Positions 1 to 36,840 of a stretch of DNA of 64,000 nucleotides are shown one piece after another. This DNA is from Microcebus murinus (Eukaryota; Chordata; Mammalia; Primates; Cheirogaleidae), in assembly GCF_040939455.1 (NCBI RefSeq), contig NC_134129.1, positions 17,122,001 through 17,186,000 on the forward strand, in the 5' to 3' direction. The translations under genes were made by a program, and so were the position numbers. The stretch's first letter is position 1, and every line of letters begins with the position of its first letter. Under the pieces are notes generated by a model. It made no database searches and was not told the DNA's origin. It was given only the letters and a program-made list of their open reading frames with translations.

Positions 1-105
1 TCTCGCTCTTGCTCAGGCTGGTTTTAAACTCCTGACCTTGAGTAATCCGCCCTCCTCGGTCTCCCAGAGTGCTAGGATTACAGGCGTGAGCCACCTCGCC
101 CGGCC
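1..105 (-). mobile_element. Alu (5' part of element, cut by window edge)
   Basis: Reverse-oriented Alu head ending in GAGCCACCTCGCCCGGCC at 105. The rest lies left of the window. Confidence 0.95.
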
Positions 106-107
106 TA

Positions 108-436
<329 letters not shown>

Positions 437-493
437 TCTCAGAAGTTTGTCAGGAGGCTTATCATTAAGAATAGCCATGTTCTTTTAAGGGGA

Positions 494-721
494 TTTTCTA
501 AAAAAAAAAGAAGAAGAGGAGGAGGAAGAGGAGGAGGAGGAGGAGGAAGAAGAAGAAGAAGAAGAGGAGGAGGAGGAGGAGGAGGAAGAAGAAGAAGAAG
601 AGGAAGAGGAAGAGGAAGAGGAGGAGGAGGAGAAGGAGGAGGAAGAAGAAGAAGAGGAAGAGGAAGAGGAGGAGGAGGAAGAAGAAGAAGAACAAGAACA
701 GGAAGAGGAAGAAGAAAAAGA

Positions 722-755
<34 letters not shown>

Positions 756-830
756 CAAGAAGAAGAAGAGGAGGAAGAGGAAGAGGAGGAGGAGGAGGAA
801 GAAGAAGAGGAAGAAGAGGAGGAAGAACAG
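494..830 (+). repeat. (GGA/GAA)n purine microsatellite
   Basis: About 335 bp of nearly pure purine triplets (GGA and GAA mixed, a few CAG/ACA breaks). It is the T/C strand in CWH43 intron 10 pre-mRNA. The apparent poly-Ser and poly-Phe/Leu reading frames across it are repeat artefacts. Confidence 0.97.
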
Positions 831-837
831 CCAGAAC

Positions 838-1340
838 GGTTGAGTACTTTACCCATCTTCCTGTATATTCCCGTAGTTGATCTAAGCACCAAACTCCCCC
901 ATGTCTTTAAAGGATGCTTTCCAAAAAGATGAGCATCCCAGAACATGAAAACAAATACAACTGGTTCTCGAGCTCTTGAAAGCAGCTTGGTTCACAAGTG
1001 AACCTCACTCTGACTCACTCCGCCTCTTAATCCGACAGTTTTCTGGTCCCCACTAGCGGGTCCCCAAGTGACTGGAGCTATCAACGACAAAGAACAACGG
1101 CATGGCTAGAGTCCCCTGCAGACACCCAGCTCCTCGGGATCCACTGAATGAATTGCTCCCAAACACGGACAGATGTGATAGAAGTTCATCCTCCCCCGGC
1201 TGCCCACCAAAGGGAAGGCTCTGTTAAGAGATGAGTTTATGAGCACAAGGTCCTTTTCCTATGACTCACTGTCCCACTGAAAGTAAAAATAACAACAGTG
1301 GGTTCTCAAACCCGGGAACTAATCCCAGGAAGAGACTTAC
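838..1340. other. CWH43 intron 10, unique sequence next to exon 10
   Basis: No repeat or exon was recognised. The following CWH43 exon was searched for by its expected peptide and not seen. Confidence 0.7.
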
Positions 1341-24885
<23,545 letters not shown>

Positions 24886-25559
24886 CGCCGCGTAGCCGGG
24901 CGACGCTTTCCAGGAAAGCTGCGCGGCCCGGGTCCCCTCCGCGCGCCTGCACCCTCTGCCGGTCCCCGCGTCCCCGAGCAGAGCCGCCGGCAGCCCACGT
25001 GCCGAGCCCAGGCGGGGTGTGGCCGCTCCGTCCGCGCCCGTCCCCGCCACACCCATCCCTGCCTGCCCCGGCCGGGCCGCGCCACCTGTGCGCGCTGCGC
25101 CCCTTTGCCAGCGCGGCTCCGGCCGGCGCGCCACCGTCACCTGCAGCGGCCGGACGACGCTGCCAACCGGCCGGCGGGGACAGGAGTCCCAGCGCAGGGT
25201 CCTGCGGGCTCAGACCCCACCATCGGGCCCAAATCGTGGTGCCCGGCCCGCTGGCACCGCAGCCACCGCCAGCGCCCGGGAGGGACAGGTCGGACCCCAA
25301 ACCAGGGGTGTCCCCGCCAGCCGAGGCTCGCGGGCTGCGTCGCTCGCGCGGGGGAAGGCTGGAGGCGCAGGTGGGGCAGCGCCGCACAGGGTCACTCCCG
25401 CAGAGGTGACCTTGGCGACTTCCAGACCCGAGCGACGCGTCCAAGGCGCAGGGGGGGCCGGCAGAGCCACCGGGCTGCGCTGCTCCGTCCCAGCTTTGAC
25501 AGTAAAAACTCAATTTGTTCCTTGCACCCCGGGAAGGAGGGGCCGGAAATTGTAAGGGC

Positions 25560-26044
25560 TGCAGGATTTTCTCAGCGCAGAGAAAACAGCTGATGCGAGT
25601 GGAAACTCGGTCCTCCCCAACTTTGTGAGTACCGTCCCCAAGAGGAAGCTGGGAGGCGTTCGAATTAATGTCGCCAACCAGCCAGGCCAGGGATGAATAT
25701 TGCTTCCTCGAATATGTCACGGCCCAGGATATCTTGAACTTTCTTTTTTTTTTTTTTTAGCACTCTTCAAAGCAATTTATTTTCATTCACTTTAATTTTT
25801 TTTTTTTAAGAAGAGTTTATAATCATTTAGCACACCTGGAAAGTTTGCACTAAAATCAAACGCCAGTGAGATGCGGTGCCTTAAAAGATTGAGAATCGCA
25901 TTAAAAGCAGTGATTGCTACCCCCCCCCCCATAATATGCTGGGGAAAAAAGATACAGTAAAAATAAATAACTAAATAAAAGCAGTGATTGCTATCTAAGT
26001 CCATAGCAGTTTTAAGCAAAGAGTTCCTAATCACTTAATTATAT
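25560..26044. other. Upstream of the CWH43 island: low-complexity and unique sequence
   Basis: T17 at 25743, a run of 12 C at 25920, and a duplicated GCAGTGATTGCTA (about 25909 and 25981). No coding feature. Confidence 0.7.
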
Positions 26045-27160
26045 TTACTAGTATGCTCAACCACAAAGGTAGACTTATAGAGCAAAGGAGAGAGATTGGA
26101 ATAAATCCTGATTTTTGGTCTAAAGATCTTCATAATCTTGCCAGGACAATTACGCAGAGGAAAGAGGAAAAGGATAAAGTGCAAAAGGATAAAGTTGGAT
26201 CTTTATCTCACACAACATATAAAAATGTACTCCAAATGGGTCAAAGACCTATATGTAAGAAATAAAACTATAAAACCCTTAAAAGCAAACATAGGAGTAA
26301 ATCCTTTTTTATTATTTTAGCATATTATGGGGGTACAAGTGTTAAGCTTACGTATATTGCCCATGTCCCCTCCCCCCTCGAGTAAGAGCTTCAAGCGTGT
26401 CCATCCCCCAGACGTTGCACATCTCACTCCTTATATTTGTATACACCCATCCCCTCCTACCCCCTCCCACCTGCCCGACACCCGATAGATGTCATTCCTA
26501 TGTGTCCACTTAGGTGTTGATCCGCTAATACCAATTTGCTGGTGAGTACATGTGGTGCTTGTTTTTCCATTCTTGAGATACTTCACTTAGCAGAATGGGT
26601 TCCAGCTCTAGCCAGGAAAATAAGAGGTGCTAGATCACCGTTGTTTCTTAAAACTGAATAGTACTCCATGGTGTACATATACCACATTTTATTAATGAAC
26701 TCATGAATTGATGGGCACTTGGGTTGTTTCCACAGCTTTGCAATTGTGAATTGTGCTGCTATAAACATTCGAGTGCAGGTGTCTTTTTCATAAAGTGACT
26801 TTTGTTCTTTTGGGTAGATGCCCAGTAGTGGGATTGCTGGATCAAATGGTAGATCCACTTGTCTCGCTTTGATGTATCTCCATGTTGCTTTCCACAGAGG
26901 TTGAACTAGTTTGCAGTCCCACCAGCAGTGTAGGAGTGTTCCTCTCTCTCTGCATCCACACCAGCATTTGTTGTTTGGGGACTTTTTGGGAGTAAATCTT
27001 CATGATCTTGAGTTAGACAATGACAAAAGAAATAATAGGTCAATTAGACTTCATCAAAAGTCTAAATAAAGCTATTAAAAGCTTTATTTAAAAGCTTCTT
27101 GCTTCAGAAAACTCTAGCAAGAAAGTGAAAGGACAAAGCACACAATGGGAGAGAAATATA
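26045..27160 (+). mobile_element. Older L1 ORF2 fragment split by a younger L1
   Basis: The left part (26045-26303) holds a decayed ORF2 stretch (KWVKDLYVRNKTIKPLKANI). The right part (26989-27160) continues with the text that follows in L1 (GTAAATCTTCATGATCTTG, GAAAGTGAAAGGACAAAGCA, CAATGGGAGAGAAATAT). The interruption is the minus-strand L1. An Alu follows at 27163. Confidence 0.8.
26304..26988 (-). mobile_element. L1 3' end (ORF2 C-terminus and 3'UTR), inserted in an older L1
   Basis: Minus-strand frame 26858-26583 reads LPFDPAIPLLGIYPKEQKSL, TRMFIAAQFTIAKLWKQPKC and MWYMYTMEYYSV, the diagnostic end of L1 ORF2. A T-rich stretch at 26306 marks the tail. Target duplication GGAGTAAATC at 26294-26303 and 26989-26998. 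Confidence 0.92.
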
Positions 27161-27162
27161 TA

Positions 27163-27489
27163 TATTTTTCGAGACAGAGTCTTACTCTGTTTCCTGGGGC
27201 TAGAGTGCCGTAGCATCAGCCTAGCTCACAACAGCCTCAAACTGTCTGGGCTCAAACGATCCTCCTGCCTCAGCCTCCCGAGTAGCTGGGACTACAGGCA
27301 TGCGCCACCATGCCCAGCTAATTTTTTCTGTATATATTTTTAGTTGGCCAATTAATTTCTTTCTATTTTTAGTAGAGACGGGGGGTCTCGCTCTTGCTCA
27401 GGCTGGTTTCAAACTCCTGACCTTGAGCCATCCTCCAGCCTCGGCCTCCCTGAGTGCTAGGATGACAGGCGTGAGCCCCCTTGCTCTAC
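27163..27489 (-). mobile_element. Alu, full length
   Basis: Reverse, inserted at the end of the L1 fragment; AAATATTT-like flanks on both sides. Confidence 0.94.
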
Positions 27490-27925
27490 CTAAGGAAATA
27501 TTTTTAACTCTTGCATCTGCTACACCACATTGACTTCCCTCTCTGTTGCAGTGTGGCTTTCTCAGCATTCTCCCTTGGTCTTTGGAAACTGTCTCCCAGC
27601 GTTCAGAAGTTCCTGGACTATTTTGTGGGGTAAAAAAGGGTCATTTTCTTTTCTTTTCTTTTTTTTTTTTTCTTTTGTTTTTTTAAACCACGGAAACACA
27701 GGGAAAAAAGGGTCATTTTAGAAAGGCTATTGGTGACATTGATTGCTTTTTTAGCAAGAAACAGGGGTGGGGAATCGGATGATCTCTGCCTATCCTTTTG
27801 TCTCTGACTTCTCATTCAGAACATATCTGAATGTCTCTTGGAAAACATTGTAGCTCTCAGGTACCATTTTTCTTCAAGTGTACAATTTTATCAATCTGAC
27901 AGACATCTCGGATCATACTGGACAG
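27490..27925. other. Intergenic, unique with T-rich tracts
   Basis: A 14-bp string AAAAAAGGGTCATTTT occurs twice (about 27633 and 27704), separated by a T-rich tract, perhaps a decayed retrotransposition flank. Confidence 0.5.
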
Positions 27926-28005
27926 TAGTTTTATTTATTTATTTATTTTTATTTATTTTTTATTATTTATTTATTTTTTTATTATTTATTTTTATTTATA
28001 AATAA
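27926..28005. repeat. (TTTA)n microsatellite
   Basis: Imperfect TTTA/TTATT repeat forming the tail side of the following reverse Alu. Confidence 0.9.
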
Positions 28006-28336
28006 AGAGTCTCGCCCTGTTGTCCGGGCTAGAGTGCCTCAGTGTCAGCCTAGCTCACAGCAACCTCAAACTCTTGGGCTCAAGCGATCCTCCTGCCTCA
28101 GCCTCCCAAGTAGCTGGGACTACAGGCATGTGCCACCATGCCCGGCTAATTTTTTTCTACATATAATATATATATATATATATATTTTTAGTTGGCCAAT
28201 TAATTTCTTTCTATTTTTAGTAGAGACGGGGGTCTCGCTCTTGCTCAGGCTGGTCTCGAACCCCTGAGCTCAAACTATCCTCCTGCCTCGGCCTCCCAGA
28301 GTGCTAGGATTACAGGCCTGAGCCGCCGCGCCCGGC
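28006..28336 (-). mobile_element. Alu, full length
   Basis: Reverse, (TA)n in the linker (28161-28182), head ends CGCCCGGCC. Confidence 0.95.
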
Positions 28337-28344
28337 CTAGTCAG

Positions 28345-28840
<496 letters not shown>

Positions 28841-29029
28841 GTCCATAAATCGTCCGTTTTGTCCAACACGCTTTTACTTTGGGTTTCTGTCGCTTGACAA
28901 CAAAATAATCTTGACCGATTCCTACTCAAACTAAGTAGCTTCTCATATTTGCACCAGAGCTTTATCACTGCGCACGTAGCTAGTTTCCGTGTGTTTGGTG
29001 GGCCACAGACAGTAGAGAGGATGGGAGGA

Positions 29030-29216
29030 GAGGGGAGGTTAGGGGGTGATGGGTATGATGGGGTTTCTTTTTGGGGTGATGAAGGCTGTCCAAAATTGAT
29101 GGTGATGATGGTTGCACAACTCTGAGAATAGGTGAAAAGCCATTGCATTATGTGCTTTAAATAGGTGGATTTTATGGCATATGAATTGTATCTCAATAAA
29201 GCTGTTTCAAAAAACC
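29030..29216 (+). mobile_element. L1M 3' terminus
   Basis: GGTTTCTTTTTGGGGTGATG, GGTTGCACAACTCTGAGAAT and ATTGTATCTCAATAAAGCTG followed by a short A run: the end of an old L1. Confidence 0.75.
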
Positions 29217-29611
29217 GCTGTAAGTTGTATAACTATAAAATAGTTAGCAAGCGGCCCCTGTTATATCTCCCTGCAGCGAGATTTAAACCCGGGCTCCTAT
29301 AAGAGGAGTCAAGTAGACAACCGCAGAGCCGGAAGTGCCAACAACGCTAATCCTCGTGGCCAGGCCCGGGAGCATTTCTCAAAGAGATTAAAGTCAATCA
29401 ATCACTTTAACTCATGCACAGTAAAGAAGATCTGCTTGAGTGAACATTTTCAAGGCAGTAAAAGTAGAATAGAAAAGTTTTAAGAAACATCTGAGTTCAC
29501 ATCCTAATACAAGCATTAGGTTTTCTTTTATGTAGATTCATAATCAAAAGCACCATCCTACCACAGATTTCTTTTTTTTTTTTCTTTTTTTTTTTTGTTA
29601 AGAATAATTTA

Positions 29612-29951
29612 GGCCGGGCGCGGTGGCTCACGCCTGTAATCCTAGCACTCTGGGAGGCCGAGGCGGGAGGATCGCTCAAGGTCAGGAGTTCGAAACCAGC
29701 CTGAGCAAGAGCGAGACCCCATCTCTACTAACAACAGAAAGAAATTAATTGACCAACTAAAAATATATATAGAAAAATTTAGCCGGGCATCATGGTGCAT
29801 GCCTGTAGCCCCAGCTACTCGGGAGGAGGCTGAGGCAGGAGGATCGCTTGAGCCCAGGAGATTGAGGTTGCTGTGAGCTAGGCTGAAGCCACGGCACTCT
29901 AGCCTGGGCAACAAAGTGAGACTCTGTCTCAAAAAAAAAAAAAACAAAAAA
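29612..29951 (+). mobile_element. Alu, full length
   Basis: Starts GGCCGGGCGCGG; 3-bp duplication GGAGGAGGC in the right arm. A T-rich run (29570-29597) lies just upstream. Confidence 0.96.
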
Positions 29952-32520
29952 AGCCATTTCAGGGGTCCCACCAAAGAGAATCTGGAGAAGAAAATGAGAT
30001 TCATCGGGTAGTTCATTAAAGACACAGATGCAAAAATAGCAACGGGAGCGTCCTCCTCCTGGAACAAAAGATCATGCACACTCAGGTGATCAAGGTAGGT
30101 GACTTGGAAGGGGATTACCAAGGGCAGGCATTAGGGGAAGGTCATTCCAGGTGAACAAAGTGACGCCTAGAAAAGGAACAAGATCAGGAAAAGGGAAGCT
30201 CCCTTTGGGGCTAAAGGAGTAGTTAGTTGGTCTAAAGCAAAAGTTCCAGCAAGCCTTCCAGCAGGGACAGCCTAAAGAAGGGACAAAGAAGGTGAAATGT
30301 ACCTGCCACTTAGCACATGCACTCAGATGGAATTTCCGGATTAAATGAGCAGAACAAGATGACGTGATCCCTGGCAAGTTACGGACAAGTTCAGCACCAG
30401 AGTCTGCCCCGAAGTGTCTCCAATCTGCTCGTTCCTCCCCTTCCCCCCGCCTCCCTGCTGAGTCTCTCCCCTTCCAACACAGACACACAGAAAAAATGTG
30501 GCAATACCAGCCCCACCATTAGCCTCCCTCCGTGCAGTTAAGTCCATGAGTAGTCCTGTGTCATGACTCATCCGGAGGGTGGAGTGACTTGTCCCGGGTG
30601 AAGGGAGGGGTCACTAGTTGCAATTGGCCAGGGCCTGTATTTGGTGGGGTCTACCTTGGCAAGTTTGTCATTTTCACGTCTTCAGAGTTGCCAGATCGTC
30701 CGCTCACTTTGGGAAGGGACCCTGTCTGGGTGCGTTGAGTTCCCTGCGTCTAGCACCCAGTGTGGAGGTTTGCAGGAGTCCATACCGACTCAATTCCTTC
30801 TTCTCCACCCAGTCTCTGAACTGAGAGAGAGAGAAACGAATCGAGCACATGAAGATCAAAAAAATTGCAGCTGAGCCACTCGTAAAAGCTCAATGCCTGT
30901 GGCTTAGATATGCGGCAACAATGGATGTCCGAATCATTGAACCCAGGAATTAATTAGGCAGACTCCCCCCACACACACACAGCCCCAAGTGGAAAGCCCC
31001 AGAAAGCCTCACTCAGGGACGAAGAGCCTGAGTTTCGAGGCCAAATGCAGACAGAGCACGTGCTCCGAGCAGGCTGGTTTCAAAGACAGAAAGGGAGGAG
31101 AAAGGCCCGAATGAGGCATGGCAGCAATTCTTCCCCAGACTCCCGGCTTCTCCTGGGAGACACTTGAGCATGGTGGTAGGAGAGGCCAGAAGTCTTTCCC
31201 TAACAAGGGTCCCCAGGGCCCAAGAGTTGTCCCCCATAGGTGGCATCCCTAGCCTGGTATTTGTCCATAGAATGGGGGCGTACTAAGGCCAACTTCAAGC
31301 AAGAGGCCCACTGGGAGAAGGGGCTCCACCCGGCCCTCTTCCTGGAGACGGAAGCTCCAGCAAACCTTCTCGTCCCAGGAGGAATCGTTTCATCTGTCCC
31401 TCTTAGTTACGAAGCGTGCTGTCCAGGAGGCATTAGAAAATGACAAAGTGTGTATCAGAAGGACTCCCAACTTCGTTCCTCCTGGAGATCTCTGGAATGC
31501 AAAGCAGGCCACTGGGGAGGGATGGAGTGGATTTGCATAAAGAGCCCAAAGCCTTCTGGAAAGAATGAATGGGGCTCACGTTCAGACTTGCAGAGTGGCT
31601 GGTGACAGTAACATCGAACGTTTCCAAGAGACAATAAATCTCGGGAATACAGAGTAGATTATAGCAAAAAAGACCTTTGTGTTTTATTTAAATTATTTTA
31701 AGCAATACTTTTTCCCAGAATGTGGAAAAATTTTAACCATAGAAAAGAAAGCCTAATGACACAATGGTGCTTTTGCCCAGTAATGTATGCATATTATATG
31801 TATAGTATGCATATGTATGCATATTATATATGCATATAATATGAATTTGACAATATTAACTCTGTGGCGATCACCACAAACAGAGCAGTAATGACATTGT
31901 GTATTAAAACAGAAGAAAGTGAGTCTCTAGACCGATCGATAACATACACAAGATAGTAACTAGTGTAAGCATTTAGCCTGTTCACTAAATCCCAAACTTT
32001 CTACCCTGCTAGCATACATATAACCAAATGATTACACTAATCACAAATAATTATTGCAAGTTCATTTTTCAAAGAATTCCAATTTGCTCTCTTCTTGGGA
32101 ACAACGCGGCGTGTGTTCTATAAGCACATCAAGGTCATAAGCATTTTAGAGTTAAAAGAGATCTTAGACATTATCTAGCTCTTTGGTTCGGTAGCTACCC
32201 CAGTCCTCTGATTTTACAAATGAGCAAGTGACTTATGCAAGGTCTGGTTGTTGCAGGAACAAAACTAGACCAGTCTCTTGTTTTCTAGCTCATGCCTTAT
32301 AAATGTATATATATATTAAAAAATCCTAATTCTGATTTTCTTTGTTTTAGACTGACCTTGCATCTACCTGGTCTAAATTAAAGCAATTTTCTGCACCAAC
32401 AGGAAGAGCAGAATGGCACCAGTAAGTATTACAAAGTTGTCCTCAGACCCTGGCATTCCCAGGGGAACAGAAGAATTACAGGGAAATGTGGCAGGTCTCC
32501 TGGTTTCCCATGGAGCTAAC
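29952..32520. other. Intergenic, mostly unique sequence
   Basis: No gene or clear repeat was recognised over 2.5 kb. Open frames (for example 30488-30090 minus) lack homology. An AT palindromic stretch lies at 31786-31851 (TATGCATATTATATATGCAT). A weak MIR-like stretch lies at about 32140-32290. Confidence 0.55.
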
Positions 32521-32934
32521 TGCAAGGCTGGTGGTGGGGGGGCTCCCCTCCCTAGATGGAAAACAAAAGGCTCACCAGACCAGACCTGACAAGGACAATT
32601 GCCAGCTCTCCACTGAGAACAACCACACCTGGATGTCCACCCAGATAAGAAAGTTTTCAGTTCCTGGATTCCACAAATACCGCCAGCCCCTCCTATTTCT
32701 CAATGACCACCAAAGGGCACCCCAGCTCTTCCCACCAAAACTCCCTAGCCCTCCCCAAATACTATAAAGGCTCCCTGCACCCCCTCCAAACGGACACGAC
32801 TTCTCGGCCCCCCCCCCACTCTTGGGACCCACAAACTTCGCCCGGGAGCGCTCAATAATGTGTGCGCTCCAAACAATGTGGACCCACTCTCTCTCTCTCT
32901 GTCTTTTCTTTTCGCCACCACCAAAAACCTTACT
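32521..32934 (+). mobile_element. Solo LTR, family copy A
   Basis: Ends TGCAAGG...CCTTACT, a decayed form of TGTAAGG...CCTTACA. The flanking 5-bp target duplication CTAAC is perfect on both sides. A TATA-like motif (ACTATAAAGG, about 32760) and a CAATAAT polyadenylation-like motif (32852) are in LTR order. Related copies lie at 55.2, 57.1 and 58.6 kb. No retroviral internal sequence adjoins it, so this is a solo LTR. Confidence 0.85.
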
Positions 32935-33000
32935 CTAACTCCAACACTTCCCAGGGCCCCGGCAATGTGCCCACCTGGTCATATGTTTAAATAAAAAAAA

Positions 33001-33377
<377 letters not shown>

Positions 33378-33391
33378 TAAATAAAATTTTT

Positions 33392-34233
33392 GAAAGGTGT
33401 TTTAACCACAGTTGGTTCCGACGGCTGTCTCCTTCCACTCCCACTTCCTCTCTGCCACATTTTCTTCCACTCACCGGCATTAGAACGGTCGCAGACAGTT
33501 TGGGGACCCTGCTAAGCAGAAACTGACTGGGGAACATTCCATTTTAGCTGCAATTTGGAAAGTTGTCTTGAAAAGTTCCAGCAAATCAAGTGAAAAGTGA
33601 CAGACATCGTTTGACTTACCATTTATTTATTAAAGAACTAAACAAAAACTCGGGGGGAAAAAATGGAATGGGAAACAAAAGTGGTTATAATGAAGAAGGG
33701 AATCAAGAGAAATCAGTCTGATATTGAGAAGCAAATTGCAACCCAAAAATTTCAGATCGTACCAAAGAGAAAAAGACACATTTCAAAAGAGAAGTAATAA
33801 ATACGCTTTTGCATTGTTTGATAATCCCATTGATGAAGAAGAGCAAACAATGTGAACCACTGGGAAAATATTGAAGTTTCTTACTAATTTAACATGAAAT
33901 ATTGCCATCTAAAAAGATAGAGATCATAGTGTTACACTACAAGGATGACACACTAGTTAATAAATGCTGTCAATTCAAACAGTATTCAATATTAGATACT
34001 ATACAAGAAAACTAGAAAATGTCCTTGTACATGAATGATAGCGATTTCCCCAAATTTGACCACAAACCTCAAAATGTACATGTTACCATTGAATTGTGAA
34101 GCCAAAGGAAACTCCTCTCAACTATCAACAGTAAAGCAATTTTGATGAATCATGACAAAGGAAAAACCAAATGATCTTTCTGTTGTCACCATAGAAAATA
34201 TTACAAAAGCATTTTTTATGAAAAGCCAAAAAA
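33392..34233. other. Intergenic, unique sequence
   Basis: AT-rich. No repeat family or gene recognised. Confidence 0.55.
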
Positions 34234-34235
34234 AC

Positions 34236-34946
34236 TTTTTTTGACCAGAGTCTCACCTGTTGCCCAGGCTAGAGTGCATGGCATCAGCCTAGCTCACAGC
34301 AGCCTCAAACTCCTGAGCTCAAGCAATCCTCCTGCCTCAGCCTCCAGAGTAGCTGGGACTACAGGTATGGACCACCATGCCAGCTAATTTTTTCTATATA
34401 TTTTTAGTTGTCCAGCCAATTTCTTTCCTTCCTTCCTTCCTTCCTTCCTTCCTTCCTTCCTTCCTTCCTTCCTTCCTTCCTTCCTTTTTTTTTTTTTTAT
34501 GACTGAGTCTCGCTTGTTGCCCAGGCTAGAGTGAGTGTCATAGCATCAGCCTAGCTCACAGCAACCTCAAACTCCTGGGCTCAAGCGATCCTCCTGCCTC
34601 AGCCTCCCGAGTAGCTGGGACTACAGGCATGCGCCACCATGCCCAGCTAAGTTTTTTCTATATATATTAGTTGACCAATTAATTTCTTTCTATTTATAGT
34701 AGAGACGGGGTTCTCGCTCTTGCTCAGGCTGGTCTCGAACTCCTGAGCTCAAATGATCCACCCATCTCAGCTTCCCAGAGTGTTAGGATTACAGGCGTGA
34801 GCCACCGAGCCCAGCCTCTTTCTATTTTTAGTAGAAATGGGGTCTCACTCTTGCTCAGGCTGGTCTAAACTCCTGACCTGTAGCGATCCTCCCGCCTCGG
34901 CCTCCCAGAGTGCTAGGATTACAGGCGTGAGCCAATACTCCCGCCC
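34236..34946 (-). mobile_element. Alu split by a nested Alu with a (TTCC)n tail
   Basis: The outer reverse Alu occupies 34236-34423 and resumes at 34817 (CTCTTTCTATTTTTAGTAG) to 34946. Between lies the nested copy and its tail. Confidence 0.92.
34424..34816 (-). mobile_element. Nested Alu with (TTCC)n-expanded tail
   Basis: Reverse Alu 34485-34816. Its tail has expanded into a TTCC tetranucleotide run (34424-34484). It interrupts the linker of the outer Alu. Confidence 0.94.
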
Positions 34947-35590
34947 AAAGAATTTTTTTAATGTAGGGGGAAAGACATGTATGAGACAGTTAATTTACAA
35001 AAATATATACATATTTGTTTCTGCATTGTGTGGTGTTTGTGGTCATTGTCAGCTTTTCGAAATTTATAATGTGTTGTCATTTCTGTTCTCATTCTAAAAT
35101 AGATGTTCTCTTCCATACTTGATTTTGTATTTGTAATTTTATATTCTTTCATCTTAAAGAGGGTCCCTAAAATTGAATAGGCTACAGGTCCCACGAAACC
35201 CGGACCTGTCTCGGGATGTAAGTTGAATAGGAATATATTTTCATAATAATTTGGGGCTTGTTTCTGCAGCCTTTTGGAAGGTGACCAGAACGGTCTCCAA
35301 ATGCCGGTTGTTCTGCGCCTTGTCCAGCAGGTGGCAGTGCGGTCAAACAATTCCAAATAATAGCCTATGCTTGCCACCAAAAATATCAACAAGATAAATG
35401 ATTATTTTTGTGTCCTGCCTAGCACCAGATGTTTCACTTTGGTGCCTAGGAGGAGTTTAGAGAAATAATGTTTTAAGAAAGATATGAACCATAAATATAG
35501 CTTCCTATACAGTTAGAATATACCGAAAGAGCTTTACATTTAATAGGTTGACCCTTACCCTATTATAATTGTTTTGTTTTACCTTTATTT
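34947..35590. other. Intergenic, unclassified old repeat-like sequence
   Basis: GGTCCCTAAAATTGAATAGG followed by ACAGGTCCCACGAAACCCGG resembles the end of an old transposon or retrocopy, but I cannot name it. Confidence 0.35.
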
Positions 35591-35932
35591 TTTTTATTAT
35601 TATTATTTTTTTTGAGACAGAGTCTCACTCTGTTGCCCAGGCTAGAGTGAATGCCGTGGCATCAGCCTAGCTCACAGCAACCCCCAACTCCTGGCCTCAA
35701 GCGATCCTCCTGCCTCAGCCTCCCAAGTAGCTGGGACTACAGGCATGCGCCACCATGCCAGGCTAATTTTTTATATATATGTTTAGTTGGCCAATTAATT
35801 TCTTTCTATTTATAGTAGTGACAGGGGTCTCGCTCTTGCTCAGGCTGGTTTTGAACTCCTGACCTTGAGCAATCCTCCCGCCTCGGCCTCCCAGAGTGCT
35901 GGGATTACAGGCGTGAGCCACCGCGCCTGGCC
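35591..35932 (-). mobile_element. Alu, full length
   Basis: Reverse; target duplication TTTACCTTTAT (about 35578 and 35936). Confidence 0.95.
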
Positions 35933-36250
35933 TGCTTTACCTTTATGATCACCATGCTTCAGAGTTTACTAAACCAAAACCAGTTCCTTCTAAAAGATAT
36001 CCTCTGCCTTATTACCCTGCAGGAGAGGCTATTGTTTTTCTAGAAGAGAACAGCCTCTTCTAATCTAGAAAAGTAAATATTATTTAACCATCTGCAGGGG
36101 CTGTTACACACAAAACTAAAAGAATTTCGTGTTGATGAAGGACAACCAAAGCCATCATAACAGCAGCCGAGGCCAGCGGGAGGTAGAAAGATCATAGTTA
36201 GTTAAATCTTAGGGTCCTTTCCAACACTAGTACCCAAGATCCTCGGTATA

Positions 36251-36574
36251 TAATCCTAGCACTCTGGGAGGCCGAGGCGGGAGGATCGCTCGAGGTCAGG
36301 AGTTCGAAACCAGCATGAGCAAGAGTGAGACCCAGTCTCTACTAAAAATAGTAACAAATTAATCGACCTAAAAATATATAGAAATATCTATATACTAAAA
36401 ATATATAGAAAAAATTAGCCGGGCATGGTGGCGCATGCCTGTAGTCCCAGCTACTCGGGAGGCTGAGGCAGGAGGATCGCTTGAGCCCAGGAGTTGGAGG
36501 TTGCTGTGAGCGAGGCTGACGCCACGGCACTCCAGCCCAGGCAACAGAGTGAGACTCTGTCTCAAAAAAAAAAA
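36251..36574 (+). mobile_element. Alu, 5'-truncated
   Basis: Lacks the GGCCGGGCG head. Target duplication ATCCTCGGTATA / ATCCTCGGAATA (36239 and 36575); linker partly duplicated (AAATATATAGAAA). Confidence 0.95.
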
Positions 36575-36609
36575 ATCCTCGGAATAACAATTATTAATGA
36601 TATAATATT

Positions 36610-36840
36610 AGCAATAATAGCTAATATGCCACAGGGCTTGCTCTGTGCCAGGCATTGTTCCAAGCTCTTCATAATATTTTATTAACTTGAATAATACTCA
36701 TCAACAATCCCATGAGGTGGCACCCTTCTTACTCTTGTTTTCAGATGAGGAAACTAGGTCACAGAGAGGTTAAGGAACTTACCTAAGGTCACACAGTAAA
36801 GGATAGAGCTCGGTGTTAAATCCAGGCAGCCTGGCTCAAG
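36610..36840 (-). mobile_element. MIR SINE
   Basis: Nearly full-length: CTGTGCCAGGCATTGTTCCA, CAGATGAGGAAACTAGGTCA and CTTACCTAAGGTCACACAGT in the order expected for the reverse strand. Confidence 0.85.

Noticed and set aside
485..946. Poly-serine and poly-Phe/Leu open frames
   Set aside because: They are direct translations of the purine-triplet microsatellite, not genes.
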